A stretch of DNA of 64,000 bases from Pseudomonas sp. TNT3 (GCF_010095445.2 NZ_WFGV02000006.1:1-64000); one strand, 5' to 3'. Shown: positions 46,540 through 55,980, counted from the first letter of the stretch. The notes: a model not told the origin generated them from the sequence alone. Numbers and translations are program-made.

Positions 46540-47430
46540 ATGTTGTTGACCCGCCATCTCGATGCCAATGCCACGCTGGTTTCTCTGGTCCAGCCACTGA
46601 CGACTCGCGACGGCTTCGCACCGACAGCGTTGCCCGGCGTGCAGGTGCTGCGTGCCAGCTGCGATGTCGCCCGTGGTCCACAGATTTATGAGCCGAGCCT
46701 GGTCATCATCGCTCAGGGCAGCAAACTGGCGTATCTGGGGCCGCGGCGGCTGGAGTACGGCGCCGGCCATTATCTGATTCAGGCCCTGCCGGTGCCTTTC
46801 GAATGCGAAACCTTTGCGGCGCCAGATGGACCGATGTTGGGCGTGTCCATCGCGATTGACCGCGTGTTGCTGGGTGAGTTGGTGTTGGCCATGGGATTGG
46901 CACCGGGGCGTCATATTCCAGCGCAAACACCAGAATCCATGACCTCGGCGGTACTGGACGACGCGATGCGCGGCTGCGTGGAACGGTTGTTGCGCTGCCT
47001 GCACGATCCGCTGGAATGCCAGATCATGGGCCAGGCCCGTTTGCGTGAGTTGTTGTTCGTTGCCTTGCGTGGACCGCAGGCCGATGTGTTGCGGGCGTTG
47101 GTGGAGCAGCAAGGTCAGTTCGCGCGGATTGCCGCCTCGCTTAACCACCTGCATGGGCATTACACCGAGCCATTGAACGTGGAGACGCTGGCGAGTTGCG
47201 CGAACATGAGTGCGTCGACTTTTCATGAGCATTTCAAACGCAGCACGTTGTTATCGCCGGTGCAGTACCTGAAGCGCTTGCGGTTGCTCAAGGCGCAGGC
47301 GTTGCTGGTGACCGAGGGGTTGGGCGTGGCGCAGGTCGCGCATCGTGTGGGTTATCAGAGCACGTCGCAGTTCAGCCGCGAGTACAAGCGCTACTTCGAG
47401 CGCAGTCCCGGCGACGAACGCGCCGCCTGA
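46540..47430 (+). CDS. AraC-family regulator (AraC_N type)
   Basis: The 296-residue protein has an AraC_N ligand domain (about 20-175, with PSLVIIAQGSK and GHYLIQALPVPFE) and two C-terminal helix-turn-helices (about 195-290, with LASCANMSASTFHEHFK and QVAHRVGYQSTSQFSREYKR). It is divergent from the alcohol dehydrogenase over a 192-bp gap, suggesting that it activates that gene in response to an aldehyde or alcohol. Confidence 0.88.
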   Translation: MLLTRHLDANATLVSLVQPLTTRDGFAPTALPGVQVLRASCDVARGPQIYEPSLVIIAQGSKLAYLGPRRLEYGAGHYLIQALPVPFECETFAAPDGPMLGVSIAIDRVLLGELVLAMGLAPGRHIPAQTPESMTSAVLDDAMRGCVERLLRCLHDPLECQIMGQARLRELLFVALRGPQADVLRALVEQQGQFARIAASLNHLHGHYTEPLNVETLASCANMSASTFHEHFKRSTLLSPVQYLKRLRLLKAQALLVTEGLGVAQVAHRVGYQSTSQFSREYKRYFERSPGDERAA

Positions 47431-47476
47431 GTGGCAATGGTTTCTCTGTAGGAGTGTGGCTTGAATCCCGGGCAAC

Positions 47477-47503
47477 AAAAAGGCCCCCGTTTCGGGAGCC
47501 TTG
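47477..47503 (-). terminator. Terminator of the ETF-QO gene
   Basis: On the minus strand GGCTCCCG pairs with CGGGGGCC and is followed by TTTTT, just after the stop codon at 47521. Confidence 0.85.
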
Positions 47504-47520
47504 ATGTTCAGGCGTTCGAC

Positions 47521-49185
47521 TTACATGTTCGGGTAAGTCGGGCCGCCAGCGCCTTCCGGCGCCACCCAGGTGATGTTCTGCGCAGGGTCCTTGATGTCGC
47601 AGGTCTTGCAGTGAACGCAGTTCTGGGCGTTGATCTGGAAGCGCTTCTCGCCGTCTTCCTTGGTCACCACTTCGTACACGCCGGCCGGGCAGTAACGCTG
47701 GGCAGGCTCATCGTACAGCGGCAGGTTCTTGGCGATCGGGATGCTCGGATCGGTCAGCTTCAGATGGCAAGGCTGTTCTTCTTCGTGGTTGGTACCCGAG
47801 ATGAACACCGAGCTCAATTTGTCGAAGCTGATCTTGCCGTCCGGTTTCGGGTAGTCGATCTTCTTGCAGTCAGCCGCGAGCTTGAGGCAAGCGTAGTCCG
47901 GCTTGGTGTCGTGCAAGGTGAACGGCAGTTTGCCGCCAAAGATGTTCTGGTCCAGCCAGTTGAAACCACCGCCGACGATCGCGCCGAACTTGTGGATCGC
48001 CGGGCCGAAGTTGCGGCTGGCGAACAATTCGTCGTAGAGCCAGCTCTTCTTGAACGCGTCCACATAAGTGGTCAGTTCTTCGGTGCCATCCTTCTCGGCG
48101 AACAGCGCTTCGGCCACGGATTCAGCGGCGAGCATGCCGGACTTCATCGCGGTGTGGCTGCCTTTGATCTTGGCGAAGTTCAGGGTGCCGAGGTCGCAAC
48201 CGATCAGCGCGCCGCCCTTGAAGACCATTTTCGGCAGTGAGTTCAGGCCGCCTTTGCAGATAGCGCGGGCGCCGTAGCTGATGCGCTTGCCGCCTTCCAG
48301 GTACTGTTTGAGTACCGGGTGATGCTTGAGGCGCTGGAATTCGTCGAACGGCGACAGGTAGGTGTTGCTGTAGGACAGGTCGACGATGAGGCCGACAACC
48401 ACCTGGTTGTTTTCCAGGTGATAAAGGAACGAGCCGCCGGTGTTCTCGCTGCCCATGATGTCCAGCGGCCAGCCGGCGGTGTGGACCACCAGGCCTGGCT
48501 GATGTTTGGCCGGGTCGATTTCCCAGATTTCCTTCAGGCCGATGCCGTAGTGCTGGGCGTCGGCATCGCTGTCGAGGTTGAAGCGCTTGATCAACTGCTT
48601 GCCAATGTGACCACGGCAGCCTTCGGCGAACAGCGTGTACTTGCCACGCAGTTCCATGCCCGGCGTGTACAAGCCTTCTTTAGGGTGACCTTCGCGGTCG
48701 ACACCCAGGTCACCGGTGATGATCCCGCGGACCACACCGTTTTTGTCGATCAATGCTTCTTGAGCCGCGAAGCCCGGGTAGATTTCCACGCCCAGGTTCT
48801 CCGCCTGCTGGGCGAGCCAGCGGCACAGGTTGCCCAGGGAGATGATGTAGTTGCCTTCGTTGTGCATGGTCTTGGGCACAAAGAGGTCAGGAATTTTCTG
48901 CGCGCTGTCGGCGTTCTTGAGGACGAAAATGTCATCGCGAGTCACCGGTGTGTTCAGCGGAGCGCCCAGTTCTTTCCAGTCCGGGAACAATTCGTTCAGG
49001 GCGCGTGGTTCGAACACGGCACCGGAAAGGATGTGAGCACCGACTTCGGAGCCTTTTTCGACCACGCAGACGCTGATTTCCTTACCGGCTTCAGCGGCCT
49101 TCTGCTTCAATCGGCAGGCAGCGGAAAGACCAGCGGGGCCGGCACCGACGATGACGACGTCGAATTCCATGTATTCGCGTTCCAC
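47521..49185 (-). CDS. Electron-transfer flavoprotein:ubiquinone oxidoreductase
   Basis: ETF-QO passes electrons from reduced ETF to the quinone pool, linking acyl-CoA and amino-acid dehydrogenases to respiration. The 554-residue protein has the FAD motif VGAGPAGLSAACR near residue 13, the membrane-binding quinone region, and a C-terminal [4Fe-4S] site (CPAGVYE and CVHCKTCDIKDP). Length is that of the family. It is divergent from etfBA over 546 bp. Confidence 0.96.
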   Translation of the reverse strand: MEREYMEFDVVIVGAGPAGLSAACRLKQKAAEAGKEISVCVVEKGSEVGAHILSGAVFEPRALNELFPDWKELGAPLNTPVTRDDIFVLKNADSAQKIPDLFVPKTMHNEGNYIISLGNLCRWLAQQAENLGVEIYPGFAAQEALIDKNGVVRGIITGDLGVDREGHPKEGLYTPGMELRGKYTLFAEGCRGHIGKQLIKRFNLDSDADAQHYGIGLKEIWEIDPAKHQPGLVVHTAGWPLDIMGSENTGGSFLYHLENNQVVVGLIVDLSYSNTYLSPFDEFQRLKHHPVLKQYLEGGKRISYGARAICKGGLNSLPKMVFKGGALIGCDLGTLNFAKIKGSHTAMKSGMLAAESVAEALFAEKDGTEELTTYVDAFKKSWLYDELFASRNFGPAIHKFGAIVGGGFNWLDQNIFGGKLPFTLHDTKPDYACLKLAADCKKIDYPKPDGKISFDKLSSVFISGTNHEEEQPCHLKLTDPSIPIAKNLPLYDEPAQRYCPAGVYEVVTKEDGEKRFQINAQNCVHCKTCDIKDPAQNITWVAPEGAGGPTYPNM

Positions 49186-49309
49186 AGGTTATCTCCTACT
49201 CAAGGCTCAACAGTTTTTTTTCTAATTGGAGTTTTGGTGTCGCATCCACAAATTCCTCGCAACGCGCGGAACGGACAATCGATTGACCACCTTTCTCTCT
49301 GGGTGGCGC

Positions 49310-49354
49310 ATTATATCTACACCACTCCTAGCGTCCAATACAAACGTTTGTTTG
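49310..49354 (-). promoter_or_regulatory. ETF-QO promoter with PsrA-like operator
   Basis: On the minus strand TTGGAC (49338-49333) and TATAAT (49315-49310) are 17 nt apart, a good sigma-70 promoter. Directly upstream, CAAAC-GTTT-GTTTG (49341-49354) fits the fatty-acid-sensing regulator PsrA consensus (G/C)AAAC-N2-4-GTTT(G/C), and ACAAACGTTTGT (49340-49351) is a perfect palindrome. PsrA control is inferred from this consensus. Confidence 0.65.
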
Positions 49355-49414
49355 AATTGGCTCAAAGCCAGAGAAATCAAAGTCACGCGCCGCATGAACG
49401 GCAGTTTTGGCGTA

Positions 49415-49440
49415 TTGACCGGAATAGGTGTTCCGGTCAA
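49415..49440. promoter_or_regulatory. Perfect 10-bp inverted repeat upstream of etfBA
   Basis: TTGACCGGAA (49415-49424) and TTCCGGTCAA (49431-49440) with a 6-nt loop. It may be an operator; the TTGACC arm could serve as a -35 but has no good -10. The rest of the gap up to etfB (49441-49731) shows no recognisable gene or element. Confidence 0.5.
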
Positions 49441-49731
49441 GATACGGTCGGTTTTGCGCTCGCCGTAGGCTGACTGTTGGTTTCAAGAGCACCTCTAAAG
49501 ACAGGGCGATGGCAGTAGAAGGTGATGCGCAGCGCTGCTTTGGCGCGCAGTTTACACGCCGCGATAATGAATGACTCGTCGGTCACCGCTGACGAACGGT
49601 CAACTTCATCATGAGCGATGGTCACTTGCTACTTTTGCCGGCGTTTTTGGAGGTGCCCTTGCGCCCGATGAGCATCAACCGCCAGGTTCGCCTAGGCGAC
49701 TTTCTTTTCACCGGAGAGTAACGAGGAATCC

Positions 49732-50481
49732 ATGAAGGTTCTTGTAGCTGTCAAACGCGTTGTTGATTACAACGTCAAGGTTCGCGTCAAGGCGGACAAT
49801 TCCGGCGTCGATCTTGCCAACGTCAAGATGTCGATGAACCCGTTCTGCGAGATCGCCGTTGAAGAAGCCGTACGCCTGAAAGAGAAAGGTGTTGCGACTG
49901 AAATCGTCGTTGTCTCCGTCGGCCCGTCCACCGCTCAAGAGCAACTGCGCACCGCGCTGGCTCTGGGTGCCGACCGCGCCATCCTCGTCGAATCCGCCGA
50001 AGATCTGACTTCCCTGGCCGTTGCCAAACTGTTGAAAGCTGTTGTCGACAAGGAACAGCCTCAGCTGGTGATCCTTGGCAAACAAGCCATCGACAGCGAC
50101 AACAACCAGACTGGCCAGATGCTCGCTGCATTGAGCGGCTACGGTCAGGGCACGTTCGCGTCGAAAGTCGAAATCAGCGGCGACACCGTGGCTGTAACTC
50201 GCGAAATCGACGGCGGCGCGCAGACAGTTTCCCTGAAGCTGCCGGCCATCGTCACCACCGACCTGCGTTTGAACGAGCCGCGCTACGCGTCTCTGCCAAA
50301 CATCATGAAAGCCAAGAAGAAGCCTCTCGAAGTGCTGACTCCGGACGCTTTGGGCGTTTCCACCGCCTCCACCAACAAGACCGTGAAAGTCGAAGCGCCT
50401 GCTGCACGCAGCGCGGGTATCAAGGTCAAGTCGGTGGCTGAACTGGTCGAGAAACTGAAAAACGAAGCGAAGGTAATCTAA
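49732..50481 (+). CDS. etfB: Electron-transfer flavoprotein beta subunit
   Basis: EtfB binds AMP and part of the FAD in the ETF heterodimer, which accepts electrons from acyl-CoA dehydrogenases. The 249-residue protein has [35 protein letters not shown] and the family signature around [30 protein letters not shown] precedes the ATG. It is directly adjacent to etfA. Confidence 0.97.
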   Translation: MKVLVAVKRVVDYNVKVRVKADNSGVDLANVKMSMNPFCEIAVEEAVRLKEKGVATEIVVVSVGPSTAQEQLRTALALGADRAILVESAEDLTSLAVAKLLKAVVDKEQPQLVILGKQAIDSDNNQTGQMLAALSGYGQGTFASKVEISGDTVAVTREIDGGAQTVSLKLPAIVTTDLRLNEPRYASLPNIMKAKKKPLEVLTPDALGVSTASTNKTVKVEAPAARSAGIKVKSVAELVEKLKNEAKVI

Positions 50482-51411
50482 ATGACTATCTTGGTTATTG
50501 CTGAACACGACAACAAAGTGCTGGCTCCGGCCACGCTGAACACCGTTGCTGCTGCTGCCAAAATCGGCGGCGACATCCACGTGCTGGTTGCAGGTCAGGG
50601 CGCTGGCGCCGTGGCTGAAGCCGCTGCACAAGTGGCTGGCGTGGCGAAAGTGCTGGTAGCCGACAACGCTGCCTACGCTCACCAGCTGCCGGAAAACGTC
50701 GCTCCTCTGGTCGCAGAGTTGGGCAAGGGCTACAGCCACATCCTGGCTGCTGCCACTTCCAACGGCAAAAACATCCTGCCGCGCGTTGCCGCTGCACTGG
50801 ACGTTGACCAGATCTCCGAGATCATCTCGGTAGAAAGCGCCGACACCTTCAAGCGTCCGATCTACGCCGGTAACGCCATTGCTACCGTTCAATCGAACGC
50901 TGCGGTCAAAGTGATCACTGTGCGTGCCACCGGTTTCGACCCGGTAGCTGCGACCGGTGGTTCGGCTGCCGTTGAAGCCGTTGCTGCAGCTCACGACGCT
51001 GGCCTTTCCAGCTTCGTTGGCGAAGAGCTGGCTAAATCGGACCGTCCTGAACTGACCGCTGCCAAGATCGTCGTTTCCGGCGGCCGGGGCATGCAGAACG
51101 GCGACAACTTCAAACACCTGTACGCCCTGGCCGACAAGCTGGGCGCTGCCGTGGGTGCTTCCCGCGCCGCGGTCGACGCAGGTTTTGTGCCGAACGACAT
51201 GCAGGTCGGTCAGACCGGCAAGATCGTTGCTCCACAGCTGTACATCGCCGTCGGTATCTCCGGCGCGATTCAGCACCTGGCTGGCATGAAAGACTCCAAA
51301 GTGATCGTTGCGATCAACAAGGACGAAGAAGCACCGATCTTCCAGGTTGCCGATTACGGCCTGGTAGCGGACTTGTTCGAAGCCATCCCGGAGTTGGAGA
51401 AGCTGGTCTAA
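50482..51411 (+). CDS. etfA: Electron-transfer flavoprotein alpha subunit
   Basis: EtfA holds most of the FAD site. The 309-residue protein has the C-terminal FAD motif [20 protein letters not shown], with [20 protein letters not shown] after it, and [12 protein letters not shown] in the middle. It starts at the base after the etfB stop. An intrinsic terminator follows. Confidence 0.97.
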   Translation: MTILVIAEHDNKVLAPATLNTVAAAAKIGGDIHVLVAGQGAGAVAEAAAQVAGVAKVLVADNAAYAHQLPENVAPLVAELGKGYSHILAAATSNGKNILPRVAAALDVDQISEIISVESADTFKRPIYAGNAIATVQSNAAVKVITVRATGFDPVAATGGSAAVEAVAAAHDAGLSSFVGEELAKSDRPELTAAKIVVSGGRGMQNGDNFKHLYALADKLGAAVGASRAAVDAGFVPNDMQVGQTGKIVAPQLYIAVGISGAIQHLAGMKDSKVIVAINKDEEAPIFQVADYGLVADLFEAIPELEKLV

Positions 51412-51435
51412 TCCAGCCGCTTCACTTATAAAGAG

Positions 51436-51462
51436 CCCGACCTTTTGGTCGGGTTTTTTTTT
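51436..51462 (+). terminator. Terminator of etfBA
   Basis: CCCGACC pairs with GGTCGGG over a TTTT loop and is followed by a long T-run interrupted once by G. It abuts a REPIN. Confidence 0.92.
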
Positions 51463-51470
51463 GTTTTTTT

Positions 51471-51568
51471 GTAGGAGCGAGCTTGCTCGCGATGGACGTT
51501 AACGATGACGCGTGCGTTCTGGCTAAACGCGGTGCAGTTGAGATCATCGCGAGCAAGCTCGCTCCTAC
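51471..51568. repeat. REPIN-type inverted repeat pair
   Basis: A 24-nt arm (51471-51494, starting GTAGGAGCGAGC) has a perfect inverse at 51545-51568, with 50 nt between. It sits between the etfBA terminator and the periplasmic-protein gene. Confidence 0.9.
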
Positions 51569-51603
51569 AGGTTATGTAACCGGGTTCAGGGGAGTGTACC
51601 GTC

Positions 51604-52428
51604 ATGGATTTACGCCGCATGTGCAGTTGGTCAATGCTGTTGGGCCTGATGGCGTTGCCGACGCTGTCCTTGGCGGCAGGCAAGTGCGAGCGCCTGGTGG
51701 TGACCGGTAGCCCCGACGCGCCCCCGTACCTGTGGCAGGACCCGCAAAACCCCAAGCACCTGATCGGCGCCAGTGCGGACCTGTTACAGCACGTAGCCGC
51801 AGAACTGGGGATCAAGGTCGACCTGCTGTACGCCGGTAAACGCTCCCAAGCCCTGGACGAAGTGCGCAGCGGGCGCATGGATATGTTGGCCGATGCTCCG
51901 TTGACGCTCAGCGAGCTGGAATCGCTGGATTACATTCATCCTCCGCTGCTGGAAAACGATTACCTCGTCTGGACCCGAAAAGACTCGGTACTGGTCTACA
52001 GCGAAGCGCAAGACCTGCACGGGCATCCCGGCGCACTGTCTGAAAAGTCGCGTCTGACACCGCAGTTCGGCACCTTCGCCGAACAGCAATTAAGCCTCAC
52101 ACGCACGCCCAACCTGACCCAGGCTTTTCAAAAACTGCTGTTGGGTGAAGTGGAGTTCGTGCTGGCGGGACGTTACTCGGGCATGGCCGCCGCGCAGTCG
52201 TTAAGCATGGCCAATGACCTCATCGCGCGTGCGCAGCCGGTCGACAAACCGGGGCTGTATCTGGCGGTTTCCCATAACTCCGCCTGCAACGATCCGTGGT
52301 TGCGCGGACAGTTGGCCAAAAAGATGACAGAATTGCCCGCGTCCGGACTGACGGAAGCCGCGTTGCAACGCAATATCGAGCGTTGGAAACAGCAGCAGCA
52401 ACAACCCGCCAGTACCCCAAAACAGTAG
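51604..52428 (+). CDS. Periplasmic solute-binding protein, SBP_bac_3 type
   Basis: The 274-residue protein has a signal peptide (about 1-25, ending LAAG) and a family-3 solute-binding fold with LVVTGSPDAPPYLW and LDEVRSGRMDMLADAPL. It lacks linked permease genes, so it may be a stand-alone sensor or binding protein. A glutamine-rich tail (about 260-270) is unusual. It is followed closely by the two lipoprotein genes. Confidence 0.8.
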   Translation: MDLRRMCSWSMLLGLMALPTLSLAAGKCERLVVTGSPDAPPYLWQDPQNPKHLIGASADLLQHVAAELGIKVDLLYAGKRSQALDEVRSGRMDMLADAPLTLSELESLDYIHPPLLENDYLVWTRKDSVLVYSEAQDLHGHPGALSEKSRLTPQFGTFAEQQLSLTRTPNLTQAFQKLLLGEVEFVLAGRYSGMAAAQSLSMANDLIARAQPVDKPGLYLAVSHNSACNDPWLRGQLAKKMTELPASGLTEAALQRNIERWKQQQQQPASTPKQ

Positions 52429-52437
52429 GGATTTTTA

Positions 52438-52794
52438 GTGAGTATTCGACCTCTTTTCGCTGCCCTGGCCCTTCTGGCTCTGGCGGGTTGTGCAGCCGAT
52501 CCGGCGCCGAATGAACAACTGCGTCTGACGGAACAAGCGCTTGAACAAGCCAAGGCTGTGGGTGCTACCGCCGACGATGTGCCGGAAATGAAATTGGCCG
52601 AAGACAAGTACAACCGTGCCAAGGGCAGCATGAACGACCAATCCTTCAAGAATGCGCGCATGCGAGCCGAGCAGGCTGAGCTGGACGCACGTCTGGCCGA
52701 AGCACGTGTGCTGACCCTCAAGAGCGAGGAGCAGTTGAACGTCCTCAATACCCGCATCACTCGACTGCGCAAGCAACTGGGAGATGCCCAATGA
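52438..52794 (+). CDS. DUF4398 lipoprotein
   Basis: A 118-residue lipoprotein with the lipobox LAGC at about 18 and a helical, coiled-coil-prone body (LRLTEQALEQAK, AEQAELDARLAEARVL), typical of DUF4398 proteins that partner OmpA-like proteins. The start is GTG at 52438, with GGGAT upstream. The stop overlaps the next gene as ATGA, so the two are coupled. Confidence 0.83.
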   Translation: MSIRPLFAALALLALAGCAADPAPNEQLRLTEQALEQAKAVGATADDVPEMKLAEDKYNRAKGSMNDQSFKNARMRAEQAELDARLAEARVLTLKSEEQLNVLNTRITRLRKQLGDAQ

Positions 52795-53603
52795 GCCTTA
52801 AATCCAAAGCCTTTGGTGGCTTGATCCTGGCAAGTTGTGCAGGTCTCTTTGGGTGTGCCGGTCAGCACAGCGACGCTGCGTTGCAGCAGGCGGGGACCGA
52901 CTTTCAGAAGGTGAAGGAAGATTCCAACGTGTTGCGCATCGCGCCCAAGGACGTGATCCGTGCGGGCGAGTCGCTGGCGCGCGCTGACCGTCTTTCCAGC
53001 TATTGGGGGAGCGGTTCGGATGTGCTGCATTACGCCTACCTGAGTCAGCGCTACAGCGAAATCGCTCGTGAGCACACCAATAAAGTGCTCAATGAAGAGA
53101 GTGCCGCGAAGCTGGAGCTCGAGCGTCAGCGCCTGCAGTTGGCCCTGCGCGAATCCAAGCTGCTCAGCGTGCAGCAGCAGGGCAAGTGGCTGGAAGAACA
53201 GATTGTTGCGCTGGCAACCACCCAGACCGACCGTGGTCTGGTGATGACCTTGGGTGACGTACTGTTCGACACGGGCGAAGCGGAATTGAAGAGTTCGGCA
53301 AACCGGGTGGTGTTGAAGATTGTGCAGTTTCTGCAGCTCAATCCGAAGCGCGTAGTACGCATCGAAGGCTATACCGACAGCACCGGCGGCAAGCAGGAAA
53401 ATCTCAAGTTGTCCCGTGACCGCGCGCAATCGGTGGCGGACGTGCTGATGGACCTGGGCATCGACGACAAGCGAATTCAGGTCGAGGGCTATGGCGATGA
53501 ATACCCGGTGGACGTGAATGCCACCGAACGGGGCCGTGCACAGAACCGTCGGGTGGAAATTGTGTTCTCCGACGAAAAAGGCCAACTCGGCGCCGCCCGA
53601 TAG
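52791..53603 (+). CDS. OmpA-family lipoprotein with DUF4398-like N-part
   Basis: The 270-residue protein has a lipobox FGC (about residue 22), a helical middle (about 30-145) and a C-terminal OmpA/MotB peptidoglycan-binding domain (about 155-260) with RIEGYTDSTGG, RAQSVADVLMDLGI and GRAQNRRVEIVF. It is expected to link the outer membrane to peptidoglycan. Overlap with the preceding lipoprotein suggests a complex. Confidence 0.88.
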   Translation: MSLKSKAFGGLILASCAGLFGCAGQHSDAALQQAGTDFQKVKEDSNVLRIAPKDVIRAGESLARADRLSSYWGSGSDVLHYAYLSQRYSEIAREHTNKVLNEESAAKLELERQRLQLALRESKLLSVQQQGKWLEEQIVALATTQTDRGLVMTLGDVLFDTGEAELKSSANRVVLKIVQFLQLNPKRVVRIEGYTDSTGGKQENLKLSRDRAQSVADVLMDLGIDDKRIQVEGYGDEYPVDVNATERGRAQNRRVEIVFSDEKGQLGAAR

Positions 53604-53620
53604 GGTTGCGTAGTTGGAAA

Positions 53621-53652
53621 GCCCGGCCTGCTCGACAGTGCCGGGTTTTTTT
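53621..53652 (+). terminator. Terminator after the OmpA-family gene
   Basis: CCCGGC pairs with GCCGGG over a 12-nt loop, followed by seven T. Confidence 0.88.
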
Positions 53653-53675
53653 ATGCCTGCCAACCAGCCCTCAAA

Positions 53676-53705
53676 ACAGTACAGTTTTTGCTGACACTGC
53701 ACTGT
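53676..53705 (+). promoter_or_regulatory. Inverted repeat upstream of the MocR-type gene
   Basis: ACAGTACAGT (53676-53685) and ACTGCACTGT (53696-53705) form 10-bp arms with one mismatch and a 10-nt spacer, about 98 nt before the regulator's ATG. MocR regulators often bind repeats at their own promoter, so this is a candidate site. Confidence 0.5.
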
Positions 53706-53802
53706 ATGGTCGACTATTGTGGCAACTGTCCCAGTACACTTCTAAACTGTTCCGGTATGTTTCACACAAGAATAAAATGCCCGTGAAATCGAGTGTCGCG
53801 TC

Positions 53803-55242
53803 ATGACCAATCTCCTGCTTTACCAACGTATTGCTCAACAGCTGGCCGAGGACATCCGCCGCGGTGTCTATCAACCGGGGGAGCGCGTGCCTTCGGTGCG
53901 CAAGATGAGCTCGCAGCTCAACGTCAGCCACGCCACGGTGTTGCAGGCCTACGCCAATCTCGAAGACCAGGGGCTGATTCGTGCCCGGCCGCAGTCTGGC
54001 TACTACGTGCACCAGACTCCCGCCCTGACCGCGCCGACACCAGACATCGCCCGGGTCGAGCGCCCCGGACTGGTGACGCGCAGCAGCATCATCCAGCAGG
54101 TCTTGGTCGAGTCGCGTCGTGAAGGCGTTTTTCCCTTGGGCGCCGCCGTGCCGAGTGTCGATTACCTGCCGGTGCGTGCGCTGCATCAGCAACTGGCCAA
54201 GGTCACTCGCTTCCATAGCCCGCGCGCCTTCAGCTACATGTTCAGCCCGGGTTTCGAACCGTTGCGCCGGCAAGTCGCGATTCGCATGCGTGATGCGGGT
54301 GTGGTGGTCGATCCATCTGAAGTGGTCATTACTCACGGCTGCGTCGATGCCCTGCAGATGTCCTTGCGCGTTCTGACCCGACCGGGCGATCTGATCGCCG
54401 CCGAATCGCCGACTTACTACGGTTTGCTCCAACTGGCCGATCTGCTGGGCCTCAAGGTCATCGAGATTCCCAGCGATCCGGCCACCGGAATGAGCCTTGA
54501 AGCCTTGCAACTGGCGGCCAACCAGTGGTCGATCAAGGCATTGGTGTTGACCACTCGTCTGAGCAATCCCTTGGGCGGCACCATGCCCGAAGAGCGCCAG
54601 AAGCAATTGCTGCGCCTGGCATCGGACTTCGATATCCAGATCGTCGAAGACGATATTTACGGCGAACTGATGTTCGAACAAGGTCGTACCAAATCGCTCA
54701 AGGCCTATGACCGGCTGGATCGGGTGATCTATTGCTCAAGCTTCTCCAAAACCTTGTCGCCCGGCGTGCGGATCGGTTGGATGATTGCGGGCAAGTATCA
54801 GCAGGAAATCCAGCGTTTGCAGACCTTCAGCACCCATTCAGCGTGCAGTGTCACGCAAATGGGCATTGCTGCTTATCTGGAAAACGGCGGCTACGACAGG
54901 CATCTGCGTTACATCCGCCAGGAGTACCGCAAGAACCTCAGCGCTTTCCAACTGGCGGTTCAGCAGCATTTCCCCGAAGGCACACAGATGACCCGGCCTA
55001 CCGGTGGTTTCATCCTGTGGGTGAGTCTGCCGGGACGCGTCAACACCCAGGAACTGCATGTGCGAGCGTTGCAGCAAGGTATCAGCATTGCTCCGGGGCT
55101 GATTTTCAGTAACACCGAGCAGTTCAACCACTGCATTCGACTGAACTGCGGAATCCCCTGGAACCGTGAGGCCGAGCGTGCCCTGATGACGCTGGGCATG
55201 CTTGCCACCCAGCTTTGCCAGGAAATGGGCGCCGGTATTTGA
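53803..55242 (+). CDS. MocR-type regulator (GntR domain fused to aminotransferase fold)
   Basis: The 479-residue protein has a GntR winged helix (about 8-75, with VPSVRKMSSQLNVSHATVLQAY) and a fold-type I aminotransferase domain (about 105-465). The PLP-lysine is K316 in SSFSKTLSPG, so PLP binding is likely. Such regulators control vitamin B6 or amino-acid genes. There is no obvious target next to it. PLP would be the sensed ligand; regulation of itself is plausible. Confidence 0.88.
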   Translation: MTNLLLYQRIAQQLAEDIRRGVYQPGERVPSVRKMSSQLNVSHATVLQAYANLEDQGLIRARPQSGYYVHQTPALTAPTPDIARVERPGLVTRSSIIQQVLVESRREGVFPLGAAVPSVDYLPVRALHQQLAKVTRFHSPRAFSYMFSPGFEPLRRQVAIRMRDAGVVVDPSEVVITHGCVDALQMSLRVLTRPGDLIAAESPTYYGLLQLADLLGLKVIEIPSDPATGMSLEALQLAANQWSIKALVLTTRLSNPLGGTMPEERQKQLLRLASDFDIQIVEDDIYGELMFEQGRTKSLKAYDRLDRVIYCSSFSKTLSPGVRIGWMIAGKYQQEIQRLQTFSTHSACSVTQMGIAAYLENGGYDRHLRYIRQEYRKNLSAFQLAVQQHFPEGTQMTRPTGGFILWVSLPGRVNTQELHVRALQQGISIAPGLIFSNTEQFNHCIRLNCGIPWNREAERALMTLGMLATQLCQEMGAGI

Positions 55243-55344
55243 CGGGCAAATTTGACGGGGAGGGCAGGTAATTCCTGCCCGTGCTTGTCTTGTGGTCTTC
55301 AACAGGCGAGCATATGGCCCTCTGCCCTGAGTGCCGTTGGGTCC

Positions 55345-55815
55345 ATGAAACAGTTTTTCCCCGCTGCCTGTCTTTCGATCTTCCTGCTGATGACTGTTCA
55401 AGAAAGCGTCATGGCGGCTTCCGTTCAGGAAAACCCGACGGCAAGCGCTCGCGAGAAGAAAACGACACCCGCGAAAAAAACAGCGGCGGCCCAAAGCAAA
55501 CAAGCGGTAGTAAAAAAACGCCCGCCGGTTGCTTCCAAGTCGAAATCCGCCAGTGAGATCGCAAAAACCCCACTACCGGCGGCCAAGCTCGATTTAAGCT
55601 TGCCCAAAGACATGGTCGAAGAGCTTGACCCGATCGGTACGGTGCCATTGCCCCGGCACGATGAACTGCTGCCACAAATGTTCGGGGACAAGGCCGGTAG
55701 CAGTCCTTTTCAGCTTAACGGACGTCTGCTCAACAATGAAATGCAGTTGCAACTGCGCAATGAAGAGCGCCGCGACGTCGAAGGCGCTGCCCTGGACTTC
55801 GAGTTCAAACAGTAA
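55345..55815 (+). CDS. Exported Lys/Ala-rich hypothetical protein
   Basis: A 156-residue protein with a signal peptide (about 1-28, ending VMAA), a basic Lys/Ala/Pro-rich segment (about 35-85) and a C-terminal part with LSLPKDMVEELDPIG and LLNNEMQLQLRNEERRDVEG. The low-complexity part resembles the linker of IF-2, which leads to misleading automatic names. Function unknown. The upstream ribosome-binding site is weak. Confidence 0.65.
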   Translation: MKQFFPAACLSIFLLMTVQESVMAASVQENPTASAREKKTTPAKKTAAAQSKQAVVKKRPPVASKSKSASEIAKTPLPAAKLDLSLPKDMVEELDPIGTVPLPRHDELLPQMFGDKAGSSPFQLNGRLLNNEMQLQLRNEERRDVEGAALDFEFKQ

Positions 55816-55980
55816 AATCCCTGATACGTGACTCACAAGCCGGACGCTTTGTCGGAGACTGCTCAGTCTCACCTGTCTGATCGTAAAAACCTGCGCCCGT
55901 GTAATTTAAAACAACTGTTTAAGCGGTTACTCTGTGTCCCGTCCTTTTCATACATCGCCCGTCGCGAGGAGCTTGTCGTC

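Noticed and set aside
55252..55344. Upstream start for the Lys/Ala-rich exported protein
   Set aside because: The extra residues would precede the signal peptide, which would then not be N-terminal.
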